Shown piece by piece: positions 13,695 to 26,800 of a stretch of DNA of 64,000 nucleotides. The notes under the pieces are model-generated. The model saw only the letters and a list, made by a program, of their open reading frames with translations. It made no database searches and was not told the DNA's origin. Position numbers and translations under genes: made by a program. Position 1 is the stretch's first letter. Each line of letters starts with the position of its first letter. This stretch comes from Tyto alba (taxonomy: Eukaryota; Chordata; Aves; Strigiformes; Tytonidae), in assembly GCF_018691265.1 (NCBI RefSeq), contig NW_024881322.1, positions 7,750,001 to 7,814,000 of the forward strand, written 5' to 3'.

Positions 13695-13702
13695 TATATA
13701 AA
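13695..13702 (+). promoter_or_regulatory. LTR TATA box
   Basis: A tatataaa motif sits inside the LTR, about 100 bp before its attaaa signal. This is the expected place for the retroviral U3 promoter and would drive transcription on the + strand. Present-day activity is unknown. Confidence 0.65.
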
Positions 13703-13795
13703 CCAGGGGGAAAGCTGGCCGAGGGCCGCTGCTCAGAAACTGGCTGGGCATCCGTGAGTGGATTTTTTTTTTTTTTTCCTTTTCTTTTCTGTCCT

Positions 13796-13801
13796 ATTAA
13801 A
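13796..13801 (+). terminator. LTR polyadenylation signal (attaaa)
   Basis: This common variant of the polyadenylation hexamer lies downstream of the LTR TATA box, at the R/U5 side. It could terminate + strand transcripts that start in the LTR or read into it. Confidence 0.5.
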
Positions 13802-13928
13802 CTATCTTTACCTCAACCCACAACTTTAACTACTTTTTTCCTTCTAATTCTCTCCCCATCCAGCTGTGAGGGAGTAGTGAGTGAGCAGCTGTGTGATGTT
13901 TAGCTGCCTGCCGAGTTAAACCACAACA

Positions 13929-13933
13929 CTAGG
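13929..13933. repeat. Target-site duplication, right copy
   Basis: The pentamer ctagg follows the terminal ACA of the LTR and is identical to the left copy, so it fixes the insertion boundary to the base. Confidence 0.88.
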
Positions 13934-16900
13934 CAAAGGAAGAACCAATGCAATAAGCATTCTTGCCACAAACATAATCACTAGTGCCCACGGGGAGAAA
14001 ACTTTATTAAATATATAAGCAGAAGGAATCAATCTAGGAATCAGCATCACATGTCCTGAATGTCCTGGAAGGTTACCAGCAATCCTGCCCCAGTAGAGAG
14101 GAGTTGTGACAGTTCCCATTATCTATGAAGAAACAGATGATAGCAGCAAAGCAGATTTAGGACAGAAATAACTGAAAACTTTCTGAGGGACTAAGGAGTT
14201 GGAAATGTATTCAACATTCTTGAAAGAAAAAAAAATAGCAGTCATTGCTTCATATGTTTATTTAATTTCTTTTGGGATCTTTTGTGCAAAAGTGCTGTTG
14301 GCTCTATTAAACCAGCACTCAAGTTGAGCAGGACTGTGCTGCCCATTTGCCATTCCCAGAAAGATGCTTGTACTACCCAGAAATATCGTGTTTATTATAA
14401 GCAAAGAAAATGATCCCCAAATCAATCAAACTTAACAAAATACTTATGTTATACATGCTTTGAGTGGGGAGTTGCACTGAAATGAAAACACTGGGTGCTC
14501 CTTGCAGCACAGGTGCCTTCTCCAAAAATACTTCTTTGCAGTAGCCAACATCTCTCAAAAGGATGGTTTAGACTGAGCATGGACACGAGGCCTTGACTTC
14601 AGCTGCAGATGGTGCTGCGGGACAGGAGAGGGTTACCTAAGTAGAGCTGGATGTACAAGCTGGGAAGGGAAAGATGGGCAGAGCCTTGTCTTGCATCCTT
14701 GCCCACAGCCACTTGGTGATGTAGGGGCTGCTTGTGGACCAGCACCTCTTCTGTCAGCACCTGAAATACTCACCATGGCTGACAGACAGTGAGTGCTATT
14801 AGTTTTTCACCAGTGGTTTCATTTTTCTGAATGTGAGGCACAATCCTGAATTTCTCCTTTAACTAACTAGATAAGTATAATTCCAGTTTGCTCTTCCAAA
14901 TCAAGACAGAGAAAGCAATATGTAGACTACGTGTGTACAGCTGTCCTTCGAGGAGACACTTTTCTGTTCTGGGCACCAATGGAGCCCTTGTACTTCAGCC
15001 ATCTTCCCAGGCAGCATTTTTAATTAAAGTTATAACTTACCCCCAAGGAAGAATCCAGAAAATATCTGGATCTTTTATTCCTTTTGTCAATTCTTTGCCC
15101 TAGGCAAGGAGATAATGAACTAGTCACTTCAAAACAGTGCTCCCTGTGAGCTAATTTATTTTGTTATATTTTGGAGCTTGAGGATTAGTACAGACTGGGG
15201 ATTTCTCCTAGAAATGACAGAATGTTTTGACCTGACTGGAAAGGCAAGCTTGTTTTCTCCATCTATTTGTTTTTTAAGCAGAAAGACATCAGGAGCACTG
15301 TAGCATTTAGTCAGTATACACTGAGTGTTTCAAGAGCCGTATGGAAAACACAGAGGTGTGGTTGTGGTGTGCAGAGTCAGTGTGATGTGTGTTCCCTCCT
15401 TTCTGCAGGAGGGCCTCCCTGTCAAACTAACAGTGAGTTGCAGCACGTGTGTGCTCTGCGTGAGCAGCTGAACAGGCTTCCCTTGCAAGCACCTCACAGG
15501 AGACGTGGGAAGCAGAAATGCCTGTGGCTGTGCTGGACCGTCTCTCCTTGCTTGACTACTTCCCCACCATTCAGGAGTAATTATCACCCCCACACAGCTC
15601 ATCACGGTGCAGAATTTTAAATCCAATCAGATTGTTCCCCCTGTCAAATTATCACTGCTAAACTTCCTAATCAACTCTCACAATTTAAATTAGTTCCCAT
15701 TGCCTCATTTTCATTGATGACTTGGCTGCTGCAGAGGGGTCAGATGAAAAAAATCTGAGGAAAGGACAGGGGAGCCGAAGACCCTCCTATATCTCTGCCT
15801 GTCAAGAAAGTTATTCAAGGCCTGAGACTTGCAGACTTTCAGTGGGCACTAAGCTGCAGCTGAGGCTGCTTCCCATTTCTAGGAAATCATAAAAGGAAGG
15901 GGAACACTGAGGGGGCTGAGGAGGTAAGCAGCAAACCAGCTCATGCTGTTGCTGGTTAAGACATGTGCTTGGACTAGATCTTCTCCACTTCTGAGTCAGG
16001 TGTGGCACCAGTAGGCATCCTTGTGTCATGCTGTTGGCATGAGAGGAGGAAGAAGATAACAGCATATAATTCTTTCCCTGCTGAAAATAAAAGGCCTGGT
16101 AGCTGATTTCCAAGGGCTTTTTAAATACTTATGGTCTCCTGATGCTTGATATTCTGCAGCTCAGCTTTCCACTTGTTGAACCAACAGTTGCAGCTTAGAC
16201 CTGCCCTGCCCTTGCTGTGGGCTGTCTCAAAGCATCAGGAGGGTAGACGGGGCTGGCGGTGCCCCTGCTGCCACAGGGCAAGGCATTCCAGCCACAGAGG
16301 GCACTGGGTCAGGGGTGGCTTCCCAAGCACAGATTTGGGTCAGAAATGGGCCCTGGTGGAGAACAAGGCTCAGAGTTGGAAGAGATTTTATTGTCAGCAA
16401 GGCTGGGAGAGATGCCCGTGGAGATCAGGGTTTATTTCCAGTTGATGACTCGGAACACCTTCTGCTGAAGTTAGGAGGGTTCATAGCAGAGAGAGGGTTG
16501 TAATATGACACTGCCCAGGTACGTGACCTTAGCAGAAAGCAGACCATGAAGCCTAAATTCTGGTGTAGGAACTTCTTCAAATTTCAGTATGTCTACAGCT
16601 GATCCTTTTTCAGGTAGCTGCTATTTGTGTTTTCCACATTAAATTCAAGGGTGTTAAGCTCCTAGTTTAGCAAGGTAGATGAACACATTTGCAGCATGGC
16701 TTGCAGAGGACTGGCCAGGTGCTTAGAGCTACCTACCCAGTAGTCATGCTGATCTGGGACCTCGGTGGCTTTAGTTTCCTGCTTGCTTGAAAGCTTTCTT
16801 CCTCCTGCAGAAACAAGTACACTGGGTCACTGGGGAGGACACTGCAGTATTGGATTGTGTTAGAGGCACACGAAGAGACATCAAGTCATGCGAAGGATGT

Positions 16901-19900
16901 GTTGGTCCATGAGATGACAAGAGTCCCATCACTGCGGCTGGGACATGTATGTTTTAGCAAGGCTCCTAGGGGCATGAAGTCCCACTGAGAAGCTCTTGGT
17001 GCATATGGAGCACTGCCACTGCGTTTCTCTCAGCCCAGAATGTCAGAGCAGCTGTTCTGCCGAGCGTCAAGGAAGCCAACCTGGACAGGCAGGACAGGGC
17101 ATTGCAAAGATGGAGAAAGGCTCTGCAGCTGCAGCGGTATCTGAGCCTTCAGCAGAGACTGGGGGAACACACTGCATGAGGATTGACAAATCTGGAGCAA
17201 AGAAAAGGAGATGGAAATAATCTCTTATAGGGTGAAGGCTGTGACCTCATCCCAGATCTGTTTTGCCTGAAATTATTCTTATAGATGAGCTAAATAGAAA
17301 TCGGTTTTCCTCAGAAACTCATCTCAAGTTTAGCTCCAGATCTACAGACATCAAGGAACCTTGATAATCAGAGCCTAGCATCAGGTGGGACTGGCAGAAT
17401 TTCTGTGCAAGATCTTTTAAGGAAAACCTGTACTACATCTGTGCAATTTTTACCAGCTAAAGTTTTTGTGTGTTATTTGAAAGTATATGAAACTCAAAGG
17501 GTGAGAGTAAACAGCAGGTGTCATCTGCGATCAATTCCCTTCTGTTTTTCAGACTTGGGCACTTGTAGAGCTGAAACTTCAAGTAAAGCTCATAACAGGA
17601 TGTTATCAAAGACATACAAATGCTTGTATGAGTCTCATGAGCAAAATGTTTCTACTTTTGCTCTTGGAATATGGGGAGAGCTTGTGAAACCTGAGTCTTC
17701 ACTGTACTGACATTGATGTCAAACCTCCTAATGAATTCAGACTCTCATTTCCATTCATTGATATTTTTCTTTAGATCCACTTCTAAACTTTAATCCCATT
17801 CTTCAGAAGAGGAAACTATATGTATACTAAGCACAAATACATATCTACCATTGGATACACCTGCTTGTATCCCATCAGAACCAAACATGAAGAAATAATC
17901 TAATTCTATATTTAGATTAATCTAGTCTAATGCCTATATTTGTGCCTTTCTTCATGGGCTTATCAGATTTTCCTACACTGTGATTCTCCTGTCATATATT
18001 TATATCAGATTCTCCTGTTGTATATTTATATCACCCTGTAGAGCTCCCGTTAACACCACCAAACATTCAACCTTGAACAGTTACAGTAACTGCACAGGAC
18101 ACAGCAAGGAAATCTCTCTATTTATAGTTTAGCAAATCAGAAACCTACATGGTAACACATGTTGTAATTCAACAGTGGATTTTAAAAAATGCAAGCAGCA
18201 AACCAGAGGAATCAACTGTAAAATTACATTGATTTTGGTTGAAAAGAAAATATTAAAAGATAGATAAATCAATGAAAGCCTGTCTGATCACTATAGATAG
18301 GCCTTAGTTTTGAAAAAAATATGGAAATCATTATATGGCGTGCTTTTTCTGAGTAGAGTATCATACTAGATATTGTCCCTTTTTACTGAGAACTGGTGGT
18401 GAGGTAAGTGCAAGTTCTCTGTCTCTGCTGATGGAGAGATTGGCAGCCTGATTTAATAGGTCACTACAAATGCTCCAGGTTTGAGTTGGAGAAGTTTTTC
18501 AAACAGAGTCATCACTGTTGCATGGTCAAGATGCTGCCAGCTGTGCAGGGAGCTCAGTCATCTTCTGTGTCAAGAAGACCCATACCTGCTCACAGCTCTG
18601 GGCAGATGGTCTCTCCTGGCTCTGGTGATGCCACCTAAGGACAACATTGATTCTGGGGCTTGCAGCTGCCCACCACCTGGAGGTATCCATTTGTCTGCCA
18701 CCACTCTGCTGTGTCAGCTCTCTCTGATCTGCTCTGTGACTATGGGCTCAGATTAGTCCTTAAAAGCTAGATGACCCCACCAGCATTTTTTTCCCAAAGG
18801 AGGTGAGGGAGCATTCACAAGGTCCCTTCCACTGGCAGAGCTGGGGCAGTGGCAACCTTCAACACAGATGTGGTGACAGGCAGCTGGGAATGATACAGCT
18901 GTTTGCAAAGTGATTTTCTGTTTGTATATATGCATGTATATTTTATGACTTGAGCACTTCTCCTTTAGAAGAAAAAGGACCCACAGTCTACAGAGAGCAG
19001 ACTCACCTCTGTTACCTAGTAAAGTGGTGGTTTCTGCCACAGTTGGAGGAAAACAATGGCCCTTTTTCTAAAGAAGACCTCTTTGAAGTCAGTCCATCGT
19101 GACTATGCAGAAGGGTCAAGGAGCTTATTCTGTTTTTTTAACCCAAGACAAAAACTTCCCTGTATGAATGACACTCCCCCCAGCAATGTCATTCTTACAG
19201 GATGTCTGAAGAATGAAAGGAGGACTGAGTTATTATTTTTAGCCTGCCCATTTCCTCTGGCTGTGCTATGAGTTGAAAACCTTCCTTTGTGATTTCAGTG
19301 CTGTAGGGTAACTAGTTTCCTATAATTCTCCAAAAGAGAGATTTGTGGTCATAACATATTACATGTTTATACTCAGGAAAACTTGCATGACCCAGAAATG
19401 TTTGCCAGTATTTAAGGGGATATGATGAACATTGAATGGATCTCTATTACAATTTCATGATGATTTTCTGCAGTCCAGATACTGCTTTTTATGCTGATTC
19501 TTGTAATAAGACATCTCTTCCTGTCTTCACCTCTTCTGTAGTGTGCATAAACACTTACTTGGTGTACACATTACCAATGACTTTTTACTCAATGATAAAA
19601 TTGTTAAGTTGGATGGATTCAGTAATATCTCATTTTACTATCAGATTAAGTCCTGCTTTTATTTTCACTCTCTATTCTAAGAGTACATGATATATTTATT
19701 TTTGGCTGTACACCGAAACCTAATCCAGTGTTACTTAATTTATAACATATCCTTGATATATTCTGGCCCATTAAACAAAGGAATGTCTTCACAACCTCTT
19801 CCATAGACAAATTATAGCACTATTTGAGTGTGTGCATTTGAAATGTTCTTTCGCTCTAGCCCACATAGGACATTCAGTTCCTCTGATCACATTCCCATGT

Positions 19901-22900
19901 GGGATCTGGGTAGCTGCGCCACAACGGTTCATCCTGTGCTTGCTTTATGGAAGAAGCTTGATTTTGAACTTTACCAATGAAAGGTGCAAATCTTTTCCTG
20001 TGCTTATAGTCGTTATCTTTGGCTTGCAAAAGGAGAAACAACCAAGAAATGTCAAAAGCAGGGAAAACTGCTGGATGCCAAATGTATTACTGCCAAGAAA
20101 CCAAATATGTAAAAAGCAGACAATTGGATAGTCAAGGACATCTTTTCATAGCTCACATAAAACCAAATTATTCCAAACATCTTTATTTTCCTATTATTAG
20201 GAGCTTCATTTGTGTAAACTAGTATAAGAGATTAAAATGTTGCTACTGAACAGCTATAGGACATATATAATGATTTAAAAATCTTATTGTTTTGATAAGA
20301 ATGTGTAATAGTCATAACTATATATTGAGATATATATGTCCTTATCATGTATATAAATTAACTTATTTTTCACTAGCTGCTGGGGCATTTTGTTCTATTT
20401 CCATTCCTCTTATAACAAACAGACATTTTCTTATTCAGTGCAGGCAAGTTGCATTGCCATGCTTGTCAGAAGTTCACTTCCTCAAAGGCATTTAGGCAAC
20501 TCTGATGTCAAAGGGAATTTGTTACCTAAAATTTCACAGAGGAGCTGGGCATAAACTCCTTACAAGAAATACAGGATGAGGCCATGTAGCCATACTTCAA
20601 TTACACCAAATTTGGTGGCATTCCCCCATTTGCAGATGGTATAATTTGGTCTGATATCTATTTGCCATAGTTGGTCAAAAAGAGGGGGAAAAGAAGAAAA
20701 AAGAAAGCAGGGCTGGGGAACAGCAGAGAACAAGAGCAAAGAGTCCTGCAATTCAGTTCTTTAAGGATTGCAGAAAGCTGAAGGTGTAGGAAGAAAACCC
20801 AGACATGGTCAAAGAACAGTCCCTATGATACTAAAGCTGAAAAATAAAATATCAAATGTTAGCAATTACTTTCAAGATGTTATCAGCCTAGCTAGTGTGT
20901 TGTCATGGGGAGAAAAAGGCATTACAGCATCAAAGGAAACAAGGAATGTAATGAAGAAAGAAATTAGAGGAGTGATTTGCATCTATTTGGTGGTACAATC
21001 TTCAGAGGCACTTTTGTTAATTAGAAGGTTTGAGCTGCACATATTAGAGTACTGAGGGGCTGGTAGAAGTCTCCAGAGATGTTTTGAGGCAGTAATTTGG
21101 ACAGTCATAGAACTTTTCTGTAGCCTCACAATTTATCAGCAAAATGGGTTATTTTTCTTTCATCACTTAAAACTTGACAGTCATAAGGGAAAACGACCAA
21201 CATCTTATAGGAGCCTGTTTCTATGAGCAAATATAATAGTGAAAAGCTCATTTTTTCTTCCAGAACTTTTGATAAGATTATAATAATGGCATATTCCCTC
21301 TATCCACTGGGGTGTGACTATATTTGAGTTTATCCAGTCCTAGTTGTGACCATTTGTTCTTCTCTTGTACTGGGAGTTTTATTCCTTTCTTATTATACTT
21401 TTGTGAGTCTTTAGAGGTCTAGATATCTGTTCTGAAATAAGTAAATAAATAAAAAAAAGTACGTAAAGGGATGGAGAGAGTAATTCCCTGCTCTGCTGAA
21501 GTCAATGGAGACAGAACAGCAAGCAAATTTAGCACACTTTCTGGTAGTGTTTGTCACTGCATATGTAACTTAGGTGGACTTTTTTTTATCATTAGCATCT
21601 AAAATTTCCAATGGCAAAAGCTGAGCATTTATACCCATGCCTTTTATGAATCTGAAAAAAGTCTTTGATTTTTAGAGACTTCTTTACATGTATCAGTTCC
21701 TCTGAAGCTGAGGTCTGAGTGAAACCTAATTTGATTTTCTATATACTTTTTTTTAACAATAGACAGAATTTTCCTCCCTTATATAGGAACCTCCCCAGTT
21801 GAATGCCTTTTCCTTCCTTTCTACCTTTTATTTCCTTCATCTGGGACTGACTCTGGTCCCCAGGTTCTTCTTTCTCTGGGTTTGTCTCCTGCTTCAGAAT
21901 ATAACATGTCCCTGCCCCTTCCCTGTGCAGCCAGCTCCATTCATTAGGTGGATAATTGCCTGCAACCATTTTACCTGAAAACAATACTTTCTTCCAGTCC
22001 AATCTCTTATCCCTGCTGGAGTCAAATTGAGTCACAGGGTCTAAAATTATCGCTGAGGACAATTCCACAGAGGTAGATACAGTAGATGTAACTGTTTCTC
22101 CCTTATATTTCAAAGATGATTTTTTTTTAAATTTAAGCCTAAACATAAACATTTTCAAAACATATTTTCATTGAAAAGTATGAAGGGAGGAGCTTGTTTA
22201 TTCCCTTTGACTAGTACCTATTCTTTTCACACAGCAGCTGTGCCAAATACAATTTTTTTTTTTTAATCAAAACAAGCAGACGGCTTTCACAGCTTACTTG
22301 CTTTTGCTCTCATTACCGATCTTTTGCTGTAACCATGGATCTATCTGTAATGCCATGTTTTGTGTGAGTAAACTTTGTTTTGCTGAAAAAGCTCTGACCA
22401 TACTTGCCTGGGAGTCTTGGCTGAAGATTGTTCAAAGGATGTGGCTGAAACAAAGAGGTGTTTCCACCATTCCATAAATAAATCCTCCTAAGTGTAAATT
22501 GTGACCGCTCCTCTCTCCATCTGAACACTTCAGGCTTTTCAGAAAGCTGTTTTTATGTAAGATTAGAGAGCTGTCTCCATGACATGATGCTCTGCTTCTC
22601 TTCACCATTAGTTGGGCGTTAGTTGTTCTGGCTGTAAATAGACAGGCACAGATGGTACCACGACTCTCCGAGCCTCCACACATCTTGCACTGCAGGGATT
22701 TTTGTTATTCTTGTTATCTCTCTAGCAGCTCCTACTCTTTCCTAACAGTTTGTTGAGAAGAAAAAGGGAACGCTAAAGAACAATCAGTGCCTTTCCTCTC
22801 TAGGGTTGTTGAACGCTTTAGGCAGGTCAGCAACATTCATTTTTACTTTTTTCTTTGCTAGGGGAACCCAGCGATGGGCTCGTCAACGAAGCAAAATTTC

Positions 22901-23828
22901 TGCCAGCCTCACCAGTTGAAGTCAGTTCTCCCTAAGACAGCTGAGCAGAACTAGATGCCCCAACAGTATTAAACTGTGAGACTCGAATGGCACGTCATCC
23001 CTCAGTCCCCTGCAGCTCTGATCACCACACTGAAAGAACCATGACAGATAAAAGAGAAGCTGTTACCTTGAAAGACCGCCTTGGTGCACAGGAGTAGTGT
23101 TTGCAGGAAAACAGGCTGGGACAGTTAGTGACACTGAGTCTGGAGAGGGCATGGATAAGAAGGATGTGACGGAGTCAACTCTCCCCCTCCTTGTGCATGT
23201 CATGGAGAAGGTAAGATGGGTGCTGGTCTTTAGTTTTCATATAACAAGATGTTAACTTGAAGGCAACAAATTGAAATCTGATAAAAAGAAGTCAATTTTA
23301 TAGAGATTACAGTTAACCTTGTACAATAACCACTGAAGACGAGAACTTAGTGAGACTATAAAAAGGATTAGATGCTGGTATATATTATTAAAGTATTCAT
23401 TTAATATTTTCTCTATCCCATCTAATGTAAGTTTACAAGCTTCTGTGTCTCTAGAGAGTTCAAGTTCCTGGCATAAGGATAAGAAGTACTCCCTTCCCTG
23501 CCAGCAGGCAAATCTATTTGTTTATTATTTGGTTTTTCATCATCTTCCTCTACAGTCTTGGGGAATGGAAGAATCAGTGACATGGTAATGGGTGGGCTGT
23601 TCACCTGCTCCTTGGCAGGAGTTCCTGCATTTTCACCTATGAAGCTACTAATGAGAAGAAAACTGGTAAAGGTTAGCCAGTGTGTTCATGAATAGCTCAC
23701 CTCACTCCTGGGCCTCAAACTGTTTGTATAAACCGTGTAACATTTTTGGGGGAGAACAAGTTTTTTCAGCTACACTAATGTCACAGCATTAGACAGAGGA
23801 GTAACATCTGTAGATGCAGAGCAAATCT
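13934..23828. other. Gene-free flank, segment 4
   Basis: About 10 kb with no recognisable gene. It contains one 26-bp tandem duplication (17982-18033) and several T or A runs. Moderately GC-rich patches near 15340-15600 and 16200-16450 carry overlapping open frames on both strands, but none shows motifs, codon bias I can judge or plausible splice architecture. The longest frame, 21739-22158 on the minus strand (139 codons), is lysine-rich low-complexity sequence. No further CR1 or LTR fragment was noticed. Confidence 0.55.
17982..18033. repeat. 26-bp tandem duplication
   Basis: Two adjacent 26-bp units (17982-18007 and 18008-18033), each beginning gattctcctg and ending tatttatatca, differ at two neighbouring positions. 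A local duplication that has since diverged slightly is the simplest reading. Confidence 0.85.
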
Positions 23829-23868
23829 CTTTTTTCTTTTCTTTTTTTTTTTTTTTTTTTTTTTTTTT
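23829..23868. repeat. Poly-T tract
   Basis: A T-rich run with two interrupting C residues ends in 27 uninterrupted T (23842-23868). On the minus strand it is a poly-A, but no adjacent retroposed gene or LINE 3' end is recognised, so a processed-pseudogene tail cannot be claimed. The lysine-rich minus-strand open frame over it is an artefact. Confidence 0.85.
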
Positions 23869-26800
23869 CCCCGAAGAAAGACATCAAAATAGCAGCAATG
23901 CAGCTGTGAGCTGGCTGTGGTGAAATATAAACCCAATCCACTGGGTTTCATGGTCAGGGGATGGTTTTCTTCCTCTTCATCCACCTCTTTTGTGTGACCC
24001 CAAACACATCCACTAGAGCCCTGTAATGATACAGCTTATCTTTATGCAGGTACTAGTGCAAAACAAAATCTACACCCATCTACACCATCTACACCAGCCA
24101 TGGGTGATCCCCAGAGACCTGGGGGCAAGCAGGAGCTGTGCCAGCGGGTGCCCATGGTGGACCCAGACCACCACACACAGGGCTCCTCTTCCATGCTGCG
24201 CTGTCCTGATCTGGGGAGTTTATCTACATCTGTGTTTATCAAGATGTCTCAATCAAGACTGCAATATCCTGTAACACCGGACAGGCTTGCAGGAGAGGAG
24301 AGTGTGATGAAAATATTGGAAGAAGGAACATCACGGCTCACCTCTTTTTTAATGAAAAGATTGACTGAGAACAGTCCATCAAAAGGGATAGGCACCTAAG
24401 TGATAGATGAATTTCCTAGAATTGCAGTGTTTCAACAAGAAAAATGAAAAGCACCTTAATATTAAATAGAAGCTGTGACTGTTGTGTAAAAATAAATCTA
24501 TGACAATCTGAAGAGGAAGTAGTTGAAGGCACGAAAAGCCTGACAAGATTATAAATAATATCATATATTGCATTACACCATGCTCACCCAGTTTGTTTCC
24601 TCAGCTACTCAACATAGTCTGCTATCAGTTCACCCCTTCTCTGCTGCAGACTTTGGCCATCTCTTAGCTCCCTCATAAACGAGAGAGTTTGGACACTGAC
24701 ATGTAGCGATGGGAGGTATCTCATTTCTCTGCAGATGCCAATGTATCTGGCAAATCTGGGTGAAATCCTGACTGTGTGAATGGTTCAGGATATGCCAAAA
24801 TATGTTGGAAAAGACAAGCAGAGATGCAGTTCTTTGCAAATGTGAAGATAAATAAATATATAATTCACTTGACCAAGTCAGTGGCAATGGCTTTAAAGTC
24901 TATGGAGTGGTTATACAATAGATACAAATATTTCTTCAGGCTTTTCTGCACAGTTTTTCCCGTGCAGCTTCTCCCAGGGAAGCTTGGAGACATCATGCTG
25001 CAGAATGTGGGAGATGGTCGATTCCTCCGTGTATGATGCCTTCCCATTAAAACCAGCTGCCTTCCTCGAACACGTGCATTAATTGGATGCATGTGATTAG
25101 GATCAATACAGAGCTGCAGAGGGAAATTTATGGACATTGGCATCCAGTGTTATCTAAAAGCAACTCTTGCAGATCTATGTGACACTCACTGTACTCTCTT
25201 GCTTACTTATTTGTCTCACCAGCATGTCCTAGCTTGCCTTTCAGAGTGGACTCTGATGGAGAAAAAGCCTGTCATCTGCCATGCGGTACTGGAACGGGGT
25301 GGGCCCCCAGAGAGTTTTGCTTTGGAGGCTGCAATGGAGGTCTTTAATAATATTCCCAGCTTTTTTCTGATCTCTGCCACTGAACACCAGGTTCTGATGA
25401 TGAATAGAGCAGAGGTTTAGATCCAGGTACGGGTTTGCCACTTAAACCCTGATGCTTTGCTGCTGAAGTGAGCTGCTTGCAGGGGTTGCTAGGTAACTGT
25501 AACCTGCTCATAGCTTCTGTGAGGGAGCGAGATACTTCTGATGATGTCATGCTTCAGATTCGTCTTTCATCTCTTAAAAGAGTTTTCTCTCCATTTTTAC
25601 AAGAACAGGTGCATGGGGGAGTTCTTCAGTGAGGCAGAACACCCCAGCTCCATCGTGCTTATGCAGCTTGATTTCACTTTTGCAAAACACTGTAATAAAG
25701 CAAAATTGGCCAGGGCTTCTCAAAGTGTGATTTTAGGGGAGAACTTGTAGTGGTTCAGGCCTCTTTTATCTTCTAGACGCCAATTCAAAGGCTAACTCCT
25801 TGGAAACATAGACATCTTCATCAGCTACTCTACTGCCTGCATCTGAATAAAATAATGCCTTACCCAGTAGAAAGATAATGGGAATTTTGTGATTATGCTT
25901 TTCAAGGACACAGAAATCCATATATGAAGTGCCAGAAATTGACTGAAGCTGGGGGTTGTGCCCCTTTTAATACTATGTGCCTATCTTTAATATTTATTAG
26001 TGAGAGTCTAGTTATGCCCGTGTGTGACATTACAAGTGTGTGTAGCACATCTCTGACAAGGTGGCTGAGAAAAGCTTCCCGGACAAGATGTTTTGAACAT
26101 GCTGTGGTGAGTATGGGATAGATGAGCAGGAAATCACAGAGCGGTGGGTCTTCTAGTAAACCTGGTCTCAAGAGACTTCCATCCTAAACCTGGGCTGAAC
26201 AAAGCCTGCAAGGTGTGTGCATCTGCATTCCTAACCCAGAGGGGATGCATGCTCAAAGCACGGTGCGTCTCAATGCTTTCTAGGTGGCTCTCCGCCCATA
26301 TGGGAAGGCAGGGCATGAAGGCAAGTAACTGGCCATGGATGTGTGTGTTTGATTCCCACTGGGGCTCTGCAGACACGTTTGTCATTTTTCCTGCTTTCTT
26401 CCCCCAGCCTGACCTATCTGTTTCTCACTGAAAACCATCGTTTTGCTTGGAGTTCCTCTCTTGGGTTGGAGGGTGAGCTGTCATCTCTGAACAGGCTGGT
26501 CTTGTCTCCTGGTCTTTTTCTTCAGTGGCCACTGTGTGCATTGGCACCAGCAGGAGCATCACCCTGCAGCGGTAGCTGGTGCCAGCAAGGAGAAATTGAA
26601 CCCTTTTCTCCTGTCCTCCAGCTTGTAACACTTGTGCATCCTCTGGGAGCTACTGCCTTCATCCCTGACACTCCTAACTCTATCTGCTGGTTGTTCTCTC
26701 CCTGCTTGCCTGTCTGATTTGATCTTCTTTTTCCTTATCACTGTTCTCTTGCTGTCCTTCTCCCCCACACTCTTCCCCACGTGTGCGAATTCCTAATCAG

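Larger units (their letters stand above)
13420..13928 (+). mobile_element. Solo LTR of an avian endogenous retrovirus (ERVL-like)
   Basis: This is a 509-bp long terminal repeat with canonical ends (TGTCCTGG...CCACAACA), bounded by perfect 5-bp duplications. It opens with 'tgtcctggtttcagctggga', which I recognise as the start of an LTR very common in Neoaves. Inside are a CRE-like half site (cgtca, 13683-13687), a TATA box (tatataaa, 13695-13702) and an attaaa polyadenylation signal (13796-13801), with a T-rich tract in between, so the U3-R-U5 order points to the + strand. No gag, pol or env sequence adjoins it. It is therefore a solo LTR, normally left by recombination between the two LTRs of a provirus. 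The open frame at 13532-13903 lies within it and is not a gene. The family assignment rests on the duplication length and memory of the consensus. Confidence 0.9.

Noticed and set aside
13532..13903. 123-codon + strand frame
   Set aside because: It lies entirely inside the solo LTR, which is non-coding; the Phe-rich part is just the LTR T-tract.
18793..18840. Possible forward-strand CR1 3' end (aaggtcccttcca)
   Set aside because: Only about a dozen bases match and neither flank continues the CR1 consensus.
23781..23984. Lysine-rich minus-strand small protein
   Set aside because: The lysine run is translated poly-A from a homopolymer tract.
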